The position numbers were made by a program, and so were the translations under genes. The notes under the pieces are model-generated. The model did no database searches. It was given only the letters and a program-made list of their open reading frames with translations, and had not been told where the DNA came from. A stretch of 50,975 bases of DNA, taken from contig JAJXXW010000091.1 of the NCBI GenBank assembly GCA_021780905.1, positions 1 to 50,975 of the forward strand, written 5' to 3'. Positions 35,067 through 44,023 of the stretch are shown one piece after another; the first letter of the stretch is position 1, and each line of letters starts with the position of its first letter. The DNA comes from a bacterium (lineage in GTDB: Bacteria > Verrucomicrobiota > Verrucomicrobiia > Limisphaerales > UBA11358).

Positions 35067-35202
35067 AGGATTGATCAGTGTTCGGCAATCGCGCGCGAAA
35101 ATCAATCCCGAAGGCGCGGCGGATTTTTCCGGCAACTCCGGCTTTGCATTTTTTGCGCCGTGGCGTAGTTTCCATCTTTCGGCAATGGGAGAAATTCGCA
35201 CC

Positions 35203-38184
35203 ATGAGCAAAGAGTTCATCAAGATCGGCGGCGCGCGCGAGCATAACCTTAAAAACCTCTCGCTCTCGATCCCGCGCGACAAGCTGGTGGTCGTCACCGG
35301 CCTGAGCGGTAGCGGCAAATCGTCGCTCGCCTTCGACACGATTTACGCCGAGGGGCAGCGCAAATATGTCGAATCGCTTTCGGCTTACGCGCGGCAGTTT
35401 CTCGACCAGTTGCAGAAGCCGGATGTGGATTTCATCGAGGGGCTTTCGCCAGCCATCGCGATTGAGCAACGCAGTTCCGGCAGCAGTCCGCGCTCGATCA
35501 TCGCCACGACGACGGAGATTTACGATTACCTGCGCCTGCTTTATGCGCACATCGGCAAAGCCCATTGCCCGGAAACCGGCGTGCCCATCTCCACCCAGAG
35601 CACCAGCGACATCGTGGATAAAATTCTCGCGCTGCCGCTGAAAACCAAGGTGATGCTCCTCGCGCCGGTCGTGCGCCGGCAGAAAGGCGAGTTCCGCGAC
35701 GTGTTCGAGCGGCTGGCGCGTGAAGGTTTCGTGCGGGTGCGCGTGGATGGTCAAATCATGGAGTTGGGCGAGGAGGCCGCGCGCATCAAGCTCGACAAAA
35801 AGAAATTTCACAACATCGAAGCCGTCGTGGACCGGCTGGTGATGGACGAAAAAATCCGCGTGCGCCTCGGCGATTCCGTCCAGACCGCGCTGCGCCTCGG
35901 CGAAGGCGTGATGTTCACGCTGCATCAACCGATGGAAGGTAGGGCGGGCAGTCCTCTGCCCGCCGGAAGCTCCACCATGAAAGACGGCGCGCACGGAGCG
36001 ACGCGCCCTACCAGTGACGAATGGATCGAAACGCTGCATTCGAACAAGATGTGTTCGCCGGCGACCGGCAAGAGCTACGACCCGCCGACGCCGAAACATT
36101 TTTCCTTCAACGCGCCCGCCGGCGCGTGTCCGGTCTGCCACGGTCTCGGCCAGAAGATGGTTTTCGATGAGCATCTCGTCGTGCCGGATGCCACCGAGCC
36201 GCTGGAGAGCGCCATCCAGCCGTGGCGCCGCGCGGGCAAGCGAATGAATATTTATTACAAGGCGATGCTGCGTTCCGTCGCCTCGCATTTCAATGTCGGT
36301 CTGGAAACGCCGTGGACGGATTTGCCCGAAGACTTCAAGCGAGTTTTGCTCAACGGTTCCGGCGAGGACAATGTTGAGTTCAAGTTCTGGCGCGCGGGCA
36401 AGGTGAGCAGCATTGACCGGCCGTTTGAAGGCGTGCTGCCCAACCTCGAACGCCTGGCGACCGACAGCGAAAGCGAGTTCATCCGCAACCGGCTCAAAGC
36501 CTACATGGCACCGCAATTTTGTGATGTCTGCGGCGGCAAACGCTTGAAGCCGGAAATCCTGGCCGTCACGCTCGGCGGCGAGGAATACACGTCGCAGTTC
36601 AAAAACAAGCGCGCCAAAATCAAAATCCCCGGCCTGTCCATCATGGATGTTGGCAGTCTGTCGGTGGATAGGGCGGATGAATTTTTCGCCGCGCTCAAGC
36701 TGACGGAGTTCGAACAGAAAATCGCCGGCGAAGTCATCAAGGAAATCCGCGCGCGGCTCGGCTTCCTGCGGAATGTCGGCCTCGGCTACCTCACGCTCGA
36801 CCGCGAGAGCGGCACGTTGAGCGGTGGCGAGGCGCAGCGCATCCGGCTGGCCACGCAGATCGGCGCGGCGCTCGTCGGCGTGCTTTATGTGCTGGACGAG
36901 CCGAGCATCGGCCTCCATCAGCGCGACAACGACCGCCTGCTCGCGACGCTGAAAGGCCTGCGCGATTTGGGCAACACGGTTTTGGTCGTCGAGCATGATG
37001 CCGACACGATTCGCGCAGCGGATTACATTTTGGATCTTGGTCCGGGCGCGGGCGTTCACGGCGGCGAACTGGTGGCGGCGGGCACGTTGCCGGAAATTCT
37101 CGCCGTGAAAAAATCCCTGACCGGCCAGTATTTGACCGGCGAACTGAATATTCCGGTTCCCAAAAAACGCAACGTGCCGTCGGCAGACAAGGGCTGGCTG
37201 GAAGTCATCGGCGCAAAGGAAAATAATCTGCAAAACATTGACGTGCGAATTCCGCTCGGCACGTTCACCTGCGTCACCGGCGTGAGCGGCTCCGGCAAGA
37301 GCACGTTCGTCAGCGACATTTTACAGCGCGCACTCTTCCGCAAATTTTACGGCTCGAAGGAACGGCCCGGCGAGCACAAGGCGTTGCGCGGGTTTGAATC
37401 GCTGGACAAGGTCATCGTGATAGACCAGTCGCCCATCGGCCGCACGCCGCGCAGCAATCCGGCGACTTACACCGGCATGTTCAACCACATCCGCGATCTG
37501 TTTGCGAAACTGCCGGCGGCGAAAGTGCGCGGCTACGAGCCGGGCCGTTTCAGCTTCAACGTCAAGGGTGGCCGCTGCGAAAAGTGCGAGGGTGACGGCG
37601 TGCTGAAGATTGAAATGAATTTTCTGCCGGCGGTTTATGTGACGTGCGAGGCGTGCAACGGCAAACGCTACAATCGCGAGACGCTGGAGATCGCCTACAA
37701 AGGCAAGAACATCGCGGATGTGTTGGATATGACCGTGGAGGAAGGCGTGACGTTTTTCCGCGCGGTGCCGAAGATTTTTGACCCGCTGCTGACGCTGGCC
37801 GAGGTCGGTCTTGGCTACCTCCGGCTCGGCCAGCAGGCGACAACGTTGAGCGGCGGCGAGGCGCAGCGCGTGAAGCTGGCGACGGAATTAAGCCGCAAGG
37901 CCACGGGCCGGACGCTTTACATTCTGGATGAGCCGACGACCGGCCTGCATTTTCATGACGTGGCAAAGCTGCTCGAAGTCTTGTTTAAGCTGCGTGACAC
38001 CGGCAACACGCTGCTCATCATCGAACACAATCTGGACGTCATCAAAACGGCGGACTGGATTATTGACCTCGGCCCGGAAGGCGGCAGCGGCGGCGGAAAG
38101 ATCGTCGCCGAAGGCCCGCCGGAAAAAATTGTCCACTGCGCCGCGAGCTTCACCGGGCATTATCTGAAGAGTGTGCTGGGTTAA
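35203..38184 (+). CDS. uvrA: Excinuclease ABC subunit A
   Basis: The protein has 993 residues. ATG 35203 is chosen because GGGAG lies about 10 bp upstream; ATG 35185 is the alternative. There are two ABC ATPase halves, with Walker [10 protein letters not shown] (about residue 33) and GVSGSGKST (about 695), and signatures [11 protein letters not shown] and [11 protein letters not shown]. The zinc finger is C-E-K-C-E-G-D-G...C-E-A-C-N-G. The first zinc knuckle before [17 protein letters not shown] has only one of its two expected cysteines (MCSPATGKS). Residues 246-270 come from a palindromic element inserted in frame. Acts in nucleotide excision repair. Confidence 0.95.
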   Translation: MSKEFIKIGGAREHNLKNLSLSIPRDKLVVVTGLSGSGKSSLAFDTIYAEGQRKYVESLSAYARQFLDQLQKPDVDFIEGLSPAIAIEQRSSGSSPRSIIATTTEIYDYLRLLYAHIGKAHCPETGVPISTQSTSDIVDKILALPLKTKVMLLAPVVRRQKGEFRDVFERLAREGFVRVRVDGQIMELGEEAARIKLDKKKFHNIEAVVDRLVMDEKIRVRLGDSVQTALRLGEGVMFTLHQPMEGRAGSPLPAGSSTMKDGAHGATRPTSDEWIETLHSNKMCSPATGKSYDPPTPKHFSFNAPAGACPVCHGLGQKMVFDEHLVVPDATEPLESAIQPWRRAGKRMNIYYKAMLRSVASHFNVGLETPWTDLPEDFKRVLLNGSGEDNVEFKFWRAGKVSSIDRPFEGVLPNLERLATDSESEFIRNRLKAYMAPQFCDVCGGKRLKPEILAVTLGGEEYTSQFKNKRAKIKIPGLSIMDVGSLSVDRADEFFAALKLTEFEQKIAGEVIKEIRARLGFLRNVGLGYLTLDRESGTLSGGEAQRIRLATQIGAALVGVLYVLDEPSIGLHQRDNDRLLATLKGLRDLGNTVLVVEHDADTIRAADYILDLGPGAGVHGGELVAAGTLPEILAVKKSLTGQYLTGELNIPVPKKRNVPSADKGWLEVIGAKENNLQNIDVRIPLGTFTCVTGVSGSGKSTFVSDILQRALFRKFYGSKERPGEHKALRGFESLDKVIVIDQSPIGRTPRSNPATYTGMFNHIRDLFAKLPAAKVRGYEPGRFSFNVKGGRCEKCEGDGVLKIEMNFLPAVYVTCEACNGKRYNRETLEIAYKGKNIADVLDMTVEEGVTFFRAVPKIFDPLLTLAEVGLGYLRLGQQATTLSGGEAQRVKLATELSRKATGRTLYILDEPTTGLHFHDVAKLLEVLFKLRDTGNTLLIIEHNLDVIKTADWIIDLGPEGGSGGGKIVAEGPPEKIVHCAASFTGHYLKSVLG
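35938..36012 (+). repeat. 75-bp palindromic element inserted in frame in uvrA
   Basis: The outer inverted repeats are perfect over nine bases (GGTAGGGCG and CGCCCTACC). Inside are a 9-bp hairpin (GGCGGGCAG TCCT CTGCCCGCC) and a 6-bp one (GGCGCG/CGCGCC). The length, 75 bp, is 25 codons and contains no stop in the uvrA frame, adding [24 protein letters not shown] residues. Similar GTAGGGCGGGC/GCGCCCTAC palindromes are common between genes in Verrucomicrobia and Planctomycetes (recalled, not searched). Confidence 0.85.
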
Positions 38185-38269
38185 AAAGGAAGTGAGCAAC
38201 CAAGGGGTGAATTCGTGACGGAAGGAAACCGGCTTTGCTTCGCGCATCCAGTATTTTTCAAAAACTCTG

Positions 38270-38299
38270 TTGACATTGTTTGGCGGGTTGCACTAATAC
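38270..38299 (+). promoter_or_regulatory. Candidate sigma-70 promoter ahead of array B
   Basis: A perfect TTGACA at 38270-38275 is followed after 18 bp by TAATAC at 38294, a weak -10. It would start transcription into the non-coding stretch that contains the palindromes and the 21-nt array before the gene at 39028. Confidence 0.35.
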
Positions 38300-38488
38300 T
38301 GTGTCGCTTCAAATGCAACCGGGACTAATAATTCGGCAAGTTGCTTGTTTGGAACTTAAAGGGCAGACGTCCGCAAGAGTGTCAAAGGCTTTTCGTCGCC
38401 ATTCTCCCGCCGCCACTCTCGCGCCTGACCGACTCGATGAGCTTTCAAAATCCTGCAAAGTCAAGCCGGTTTCCGGTAAAAGCCAGTT

Positions 38489-38561
38489 TCGCGCGAAGGC
38501 AGCGAAGGTCGCGAAGCCGCTGGACAATTTTTCCTTCGCCACTTTTGCATTCTTCGCGCGA
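38489..38561. repeat. Intergenic palindrome ahead of array B
   Basis: TCGCGCGAA at the left end and TTCGCGCGA at the right end are perfect inverted repeats; inner blocks AGCGAAGG and CCTTCGCC also pair. It belongs to the same kind of CGCGAAA-type palindrome seen at 15601. No coding potential. Confidence 0.6.
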
Positions 38562-38588
38562 CCCTCTGATTCAATCCGGTTTGGTCAG

Positions 38589-38860
38589 GACCTCCAGTCG
38601 GGTGGAGAAAAATTTCTGCCGGGAAATCCTGTTGGTCTGCCGGGGAACGGGAAATTTCAGATGGGGACTCGTGGAACTCATCCCTCCGATGGCGTCGGCC
38701 AGCCATGGACTCATAAATTTCAGCCGTGCGGTCATAAAACGCAGCGGGCGACCCCAAATTCCAGCCGGGAAACCATAAAAGTTTGCCAAGTGGTTATAAA
38801 ACCCAGCCATGCAGCCCCAAATTCCTGCCGGGAAGTCTTAAATTTCTGCCCTGCAAGCTT
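38589..38860. repeat. Array of about 13 degenerate 21-nt repeats (array B)
   Basis: Consecutive units of 21 nt (one of 20) have a consensus near AAATTTCAGCCGGGAAACCAT. Well-matching units include AAATTCCAGCCGGGAAACCA, AAATTTCAGCCGTGCGGTCA and AAATTCCTGCCGGGAAGTCT. There are no spacers, and the frame of any possible translation shifts within the array, so a coding function is unlikely. The period equals that of array A at 15690, though the consensus differs. Confidence 0.85.
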
Positions 38861-38893
38861 ATTTTCAACGATTTACGCCAAATCAAGCGGGCC

Positions 38894-38981
38894 AACCGCG
38901 AAATACCCGAAATACCCGAAATCCTTGCGGATGGCCACCGGAGCCAGATTCCATTTCGTGTGTTTCGGATATTTCGCGGTT
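38894..38981. repeat. Intergenic palindrome between array B and the next gene
   Basis: AACCGCGAAATACCCGAAAT at the left pairs with ATTTCGCGGTT at the right end and with GTGTTTCGGAT-type sequence inside it. It is closely related to the palindrome that precedes array A at 15601. Confidence 0.65.
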
Positions 38982-39027
38982 CAATCCTTTTCCCGTCCCA
39001 ACTCCCAACTGCTAACTCCTAAAAAAT

Positions 39028-39747
39028 ATGGCCGATCCCACTCCCACCCCCACTCCGACACCCGCACCCGCACCGAAAACTGCGCCCAAGCGCGGCGTGG
39101 TGAACCACGCCTTGCTCGATGAATTGACGCAGGCCGAAGCCATCCTGGCCGCCGCCGCGCCTGCCGACCGCGCCACCAGGCTAGCCGAAGGCGGGATTGA
39201 CGCCGCGAAGGTTACGGCGCTGACCACTGCCATTGCCGCCGCCCGCACGCAGGCCGCACAGGCCGCGCTCGGCACCACCGGCAAGCAAGGCGTGACGGCG
39301 GAAGAAAGCGCGTTGCTGGATGATCTGGTGAACAAGATTCAGGAAGTGCAAAAGCGCGCCCGGCAGAAATACGACGCCACCGAGCCGGTGCGGTTGAAGG
39401 ACTACGCCGTGGGCCAGCAATTTTACAACAGCCGCAGTTTGCTGGAGCAGACCGCCACGAACATCTTGAGCAAGCTGGCGGGCGACACGCTGCCCGGCAT
39501 CACGCCCGCCAAGGTGACGGCGTTGCAACAGGCGCTGGCGGATTACCAGGGCGTGCAGGGCGACCAGACCGGGGCGCAGAGCGGAGCCACCACCGCGCGG
39601 AAACAGTTGGAAACCGCCGTGGCCGACATTGTGGCCAAACGCCGGGAAATCCAGTTTGCCGCCGATGCCGAATGGCCGCACACGGACAAGGCCAACGCCG
39701 GCATCCGCGCCGAGTTCCAACTCCCCGCCGACCGCGTCATGAAATAA
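39028..39747 (+). CDS. Hypothetical helical protein with Pro/Thr-rich start
   Basis: The protein has 239 residues. The first 18 are a proline-threonine-alanine tract (DPTPTPTPTPAPAPK). The rest is predicted mostly helical and alanine-rich, with segments such as VNHALLDELTQAEAILAAAA and SLLEQTATNILSKLAGDTL. No signal peptide or membrane segment. The function is not recognised. It follows array B and a palindrome, the same arrangement as the frameshifted gene at 16079 after array A, and precedes a set of secreted-protein genes in the same direction. Confidence 0.75.
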   Translation: MADPTPTPTPTPAPAPKTAPKRGVVNHALLDELTQAEAILAAAAPADRATRLAEGGIDAAKVTALTTAIAAARTQAAQAALGTTGKQGVTAEESALLDDLVNKIQEVQKRARQKYDATEPVRLKDYAVGQQFYNSRSLLEQTATNILSKLAGDTLPGITPAKVTALQQALADYQGVQGDQTGAQSGATTARKQLETAVADIVAKRREIQFAADAEWPHTDKANAGIRAEFQLPADRVMK

Positions 39748-39797
39748 AACCGATTTCCAGACCATCAACTATCAACTCTGAACTACCAACAAACGCA

Positions 39798-42743
39798 ATG
39801 TCCAAATATGTTTTAAACTTCACGATTAGGCGGCCAATGTGGTTGGCAATGCTGGTTGCCATCGGGTTTATGGTCGTCCTGCCCGCCATGGGGCGGGCGC
39901 AATCCACTCCGGCGGCGCTGACCCTGAGCGCCACCAGCCAGTCGCCATTGCCGGTGGCGGTGGGCTGTCAGGTGGTAAATAGTTTCACCCCAAGTTTGAC
40001 CAGCCCGGCGGATACCAACTGTGAAGTGACCGTCAACAGCATGAGTTGGGGGCCAGCCTATGTCACTGATTGGACCGGCACCAACGTGGTGGGTTGGTGC
40101 AACGGCCCCGATGCCACGAATGGCGGCTTTAACTGGTATTGGACTGCCGATATCGTTGGCTTGACCAATTTCATCGCGTGGGAATCAGCCCAATTCAATA
40201 TCACTGATTGCACCCAGAGTAACTACATGATCACGGCCACCGGCAGCGTTGGTTTCAGCATCACCAATGTCGGGGCGGTTTGGGCGGCGGGCGGGCCAGC
40301 CGACCTTTGCGCCGGTTCGCAAGCCCTGCTTTCCGCGATGATCACGCCGCCGGGCCGTTCTGTCACCTGGGCAGTTTCCAATGCGGATGCGGGCGTTTCC
40401 ATTGCTTTGAAATATGGCACCACGACCAGCGATGCCAGCGGGCTGGCCACAAACATTTTGATTGCTGCGACGAACTCCTTGAGCGGCAGCGCGACTCTGG
40501 TGGCCTACGACAGCGCGGGCAATGACGGCATGGGCTGCGGCATTGCGACGTGGGTGGTGGCCGTCCATGCTGCGCAGTTGCTGGGTATCGCCAGCACCTA
40601 CGTGATGGTCAACAATGATGATGATGACCATGACGGCACGAATGATGTGAATGCCCCGCTCACCGGAGCGGGTTCCTATGTGACCAACGAGGATGATTTG
40701 ATTCCCATTTACTTGAGTTCGCAGGGGCTGATGGCCACGCAGATGGTCACCTTGAGTGTGAACCCGGCTTGGTGGGGCAGCGGTGGCATCCGGGTTTGGG
40801 CGCATTCTACGCGCGGGCCGGGTTCCCCATTGATTGACAACAGTAATCCGAACCTGCTTTCAACCAACTGGCCGGCGGGTTCCCTGCCGGGCACTTTATG
40901 GGTGGAAGGCGTGAGCGCCAGCGGCAGTTTGGGCGATGTGCAGTTGACGCTTGGAACCGCCGATGGCTGTTCCTCTTCCACCAACTTGACGGTATTTTTG
41001 ATGCAGTTGGGTGCGGATGTGTATCATACGCACAACATCACCTTTGATGATTTATCGCCTTTATATTTTTGGATCAATGACGTCGGTGTCAATGGCGACA
41101 TAATCCCCGATGGCACCGACATTCCGGGTTCAGGGAACAATGGCACTTCCGGCCAGGTCAATGGCCGGTGCGATGTGGAGAATTTTACGCCGGTGGGGCT
41201 GAATTTTGGCAACACGCTGCAATTACTGTCTCCCACGAACGGCTATGAGTATCGGCTCATCGGCAGCGGAATCAGCATCGTTTACACTTCTCTTGGCATG
41301 AGCAGTGCGTTTAATTATCTAACCGATGCGACGGGCACCAGCGGCTACGGTTCCGGCTTCAACGTAGGCGTGTATGCTGCCGACACCGTGTCGGTGAACG
41401 GATATGCGGTGTTGAGCACCAGCTTCCTAACCAATGCGCTGAACAACGGCGGCATAGGCTTGGTTTTGATGGAAGGTGGCAGGGCGACATCGCAGCCATT
41501 GAAATTGGAAGTGTGGAAGAACGGCCAGAAAATAGGCGGCGGCGGCCAGCTCAACTTGAGCATCGCCAGCGTTGAAAAAATGTATCGGTGGATAAATTTA
41601 CGATTAAGTAGCGGGTTGCCGACTTCAACTGACGAACCGACGAACTTTCCCGACTCTTTAAGCAATGGCAAAAATGTTTTTTTCCTGCATGGTTTTAATG
41701 TTTCGGCAAACGGAGCGCGAGGTTGGAATGCGGAAGTCTTCAAACGGCTTTATTCGTCAGGATCGCGGGGCAAGTTTTGGGGCATGACATGGGATGGTGA
41801 CCTTGGGGTTGTTTCTCCTGCGTTTTTCTATCCGGCCAATGTGGTCAGCGCCTTTGCGACAGCGCCAAATTATTCCAATCAGATCAACAATGTCTCCGGG
41901 CCGAAGATTGTTCTGGCGCATAGTCTCGGCAACATGGTTGTTTCCAGCGCCATTCAAGATTATGGTTTGGGTGTGGACAAATATTTTATGCTGGAAGCCG
42001 CCGTGGCGATGGAAAGTTTCAATCCGGCCATGTTCAGTGACACCGCCACCGGGAACGCTTTGGTCCATGAAGACTGGATTGGCTATAATAACAACACATG
42101 GTCAGCCCACTGGCATGATATGTTCTCTGACGACCGCAGAAATCTGACTTGGATCAATCGTTTTCCAAATGTGTTGCCGGTGGCATACAATTATTATTCG
42201 ACCGGCGACGAATGCATGGAGCTATACACTAATGGTAATCCGGGCTTATTCACGGGCGCGACGTCCAGCTTTGGCCGTTATTGCTGGCAGAAGCAAGAGT
42301 TGGGAAAGGGTCGCGGCGGGCTGATTGGCACCTCGTGGGCGGGCTGGGGATTTGCTACTCATTTTGTCGAAGGATCAGGGTTGCCGGTGAATGATTACAC
42401 GCCGGCTGCCGCCAACGCCGCTAGCCCGGCCCAACTGCAAAGCCATCCGGTATTTTGGCCCAGCCCGACCACGATTTTTTCCAGTTCAATTTCCCAAAGC
42501 GACACCGACAATCTGCTTGCCCAAGGCATTCCGGCATTGTCACCTCCAACGGGAGGCGATTCTATCGGTGGAGCTAGAGTCAACCATAACGTAAATACAG
42601 GGTTTTTTAAACCCAACGGTTGGGGAAGAAATCCCACGGACACCTATGGAACGCGCTGGTTGCATAGTGATATGAAAGATATGGCTTATCCCTACACACA
42701 CATCATATTTGACACATTGGTTTCGGAAGGAGGTTTGCAATGA
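39798..42743 (+). CDS. Large secreted protein with C-terminal alpha/beta-hydrolase domain
   Basis: The protein has 981 residues from ATG 39798, with a late signal peptide (hydrophobic residues 17-34, then GRAQ). The first 550 residues are beta-rich and asparagine/threonine-rich, with an acidic, calcium-binding-like stretch NNDDDDHDGTNDVN (about 270). Residues about 620-800 show an alpha/beta-hydrolase: NVFFLHGFNVSANGARG and the nucleophile elbow KIVLAHSLGNMV (Ser about 709). It may be a lipase or esterase acting outside the cell. The stop overlaps the next start by four bases. Confidence 0.75.
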   Translation: MSKYVLNFTIRRPMWLAMLVAIGFMVVLPAMGRAQSTPAALTLSATSQSPLPVAVGCQVVNSFTPSLTSPADTNCEVTVNSMSWGPAYVTDWTGTNVVGWCNGPDATNGGFNWYWTADIVGLTNFIAWESAQFNITDCTQSNYMITATGSVGFSITNVGAVWAAGGPADLCAGSQALLSAMITPPGRSVTWAVSNADAGVSIALKYGTTTSDASGLATNILIAATNSLSGSATLVAYDSAGNDGMGCGIATWVVAVHAAQLLGIASTYVMVNNDDDDHDGTNDVNAPLTGAGSYVTNEDDLIPIYLSSQGLMATQMVTLSVNPAWWGSGGIRVWAHSTRGPGSPLIDNSNPNLLSTNWPAGSLPGTLWVEGVSASGSLGDVQLTLGTADGCSSSTNLTVFLMQLGADVYHTHNITFDDLSPLYFWINDVGVNGDIIPDGTDIPGSGNNGTSGQVNGRCDVENFTPVGLNFGNTLQLLSPTNGYEYRLIGSGISIVYTSLGMSSAFNYLTDATGTSGYGSGFNVGVYAADTVSVNGYAVLSTSFLTNALNNGGIGLVLMEGGRATSQPLKLEVWKNGQKIGGGGQLNLSIASVEKMYRWINLRLSSGLPTSTDEPTNFPDSLSNGKNVFFLHGFNVSANGARGWNAEVFKRLYSSGSRGKFWGMTWDGDLGVVSPAFFYPANVVSAFATAPNYSNQINNVSGPKIVLAHSLGNMVVSSAIQDYGLGVDKYFMLEAAVAMESFNPAMFSDTATGNALVHEDWIGYNNNTWSAHWHDMFSDDRRNLTWINRFPNVLPVAYNYYSTGDECMELYTNGNPGLFTGATSSFGRYCWQKQELGKGRGGLIGTSWAGWGFATHFVEGSGLPVNDYTPAAANAASPAQLQSHPVFWPSPTTIFSSSISQSDTDNLLAQGIPALSPPTGGDSIGGARVNHNVNTGFFKPNGWGRNPTDTYGTRWLHSDMKDMAYPYTHIIFDTLVSEGGLQ

Positions 42744-43744
42744 AAAGACGAGTTGTGATATTTGGTATCATGCTTATCTATAGTTTAGGGGTGTCTTTGT
42801 TGCTGGCGGCCACACTGGACGAAATCAAACAAGCGATTTCCAAAGGCGCCAAAGGCAAAATCACCCTATATGTGGTGGACTCCAAGGGCAACCCTGTAGC
42901 CGGAGCACAGGTGGGTGCTGGATTTTACAACCAAAACAAAACAGGCGATGGTAATGGCGCTTTGGGAAAGACAGACAGTGAAGGAATGTTTACGGCCACA
43001 GGAACCTCGACAGTGGACATGCATTATCAAATCAGCAAGGTGGGATACTACGCCACAGAGGGCAGCTATGTATTTTGTCGTGCAGGTGATCCGAACACGG
43101 TCAAGGATGGCCGCTGGCAGCCATGGAACCCGACGAACACGGTGGTGTTGAAGGAGGTGCGCCATCCCGTTGCCATGTTTGCCAGACAACTTGAAATTGA
43201 AATGCCGGCACAAAATATCACAGTCGGTTTTGATTTGGAAAAAGGAGATTGGATTGCACCCTACGGTAAAGGGATCCAGCCGGACTTGCTCTTTCGCTAT
43301 GCAAACACCAACACCGGCCCAAACTACCTTGATTATTCACGCCAATTAGAAATGACTTTTAGCAATCCGAATGACGGCGTTCAGGTATTGCCGGTTGATG
43401 GCACAAGCAAGCTGGAATCTTTGTATGAAGCACCGGAGAGTGGTTACAGTCCCAGATTACTTCTTCAATGCAGCAGAACTCTCTATAAAATCATCAATGA
43501 AACTGAAATCAAAGAGGATCAATATCTGGTGTTTAAAGTTCGTTCGTCCGCAGATAATCATGGCAGTATTACCAATACAAAATATGGCAAAATATACGGC
43601 CCGATTCAATATGGAGTTTTAAGCGGACACCACATTATTTTTAATTATTATTTCAACCCCGACGGGACGCGGAATCTGGAATTTGATTCAAAGAAGAACC
43701 TATTTAAAAACCTCAAACCATTGGAGCAAGTCACCGCGCCTTGA
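42740..43744 (+). CDS. Exported protein with CnaB/carboxypeptidase-regulatory-like domain
   Basis: The protein has 334 residues with a signal peptide (residues 1-24, SLLLAA). Residues 37-130 resemble a carboxypeptidase regulatory-like/CnaB sandwich (ITLYVVDSKGNPVAGAQVGA, then T-D-S-E-G-M-F-T-A). The rest is a beta-rich domain with no recognised family. It is coupled to the upstream hydrolase gene (ATGA overlap), so it probably serves as its partner at the cell surface. It has a lower G+C content than the housekeeping genes. Confidence 0.75.
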   Translation: MKRRVVIFGIMLIYSLGVSLLLAATLDEIKQAISKGAKGKITLYVVDSKGNPVAGAQVGAGFYNQNKTGDGNGALGKTDSEGMFTATGTSTVDMHYQISKVGYYATEGSYVFCRAGDPNTVKDGRWQPWNPTNTVVLKEVRHPVAMFARQLEIEMPAQNITVGFDLEKGDWIAPYGKGIQPDLLFRYANTNTGPNYLDYSRQLEMTFSNPNDGVQVLPVDGTSKLESLYEAPESGYSPRLLLQCSRTLYKIINETEIKEDQYLVFKVRSSADNHGSITNTKYGKIYGPIQYGVLSGHHIIFNYYFNPDGTRNLEFDSKKNLFKNLKPLEQVTAP

Positions 43745-43821
43745 TTAAATGGTCTGGTCAATTTGGTAAAGGGCTCAGTCCCAGCCTTGACAGGTGGTGG
43801 AGGGATGGATAGACCGGAAAG

Positions 43822-43944
43822 ATGCCACGGCAACTGCGGATTGAGTATTCCGGCGCGATTTATCATGTGATGAATCGGGGGGATCGGCGCGAGATGATTT
43901 TTGAGGATGACTTTGACCGCCAGCGGTTCGTCACCACCTTGGGC
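43822..43944 (+). pseudogene. N-terminal remnant of a REP-associated transposase
   Basis: MPRQLRIEYSGAIYHVMNRG then D-R-R-E-M-I-F-E-D-D-F-D-R-Q-R-F is the classical start of the second REP-associated Y1 transposase type. After about 41 residues the sequence leaves the family (VKGSVLALQGGEGGF) and stops at 44019, before the HUH motif. It is a truncated fragment. Confidence 0.75.
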
Positions 43945-44023
43945 GTAAAGGGGTCCGTCCTCGCTTTACAAGGCGGCGAGGGTGGCTTTGCCTTGGTTTG
44001 GCGGACAATAGAAGGTTAATCAT

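Noticed and set aside
34771..37233. 820-residue open frame antisense to uvrA
   Set aside because: It lies wholly opposite a certain uvrA gene and part of glyQS; composition is typical of a G+C-rich shadow frame with no domain features.
38280..39122. 280-residue open frame across the region of array B
   Set aside because: It runs through palindromes and non-coding repeats whose period breaks the frame; translation shows no protein-like features.
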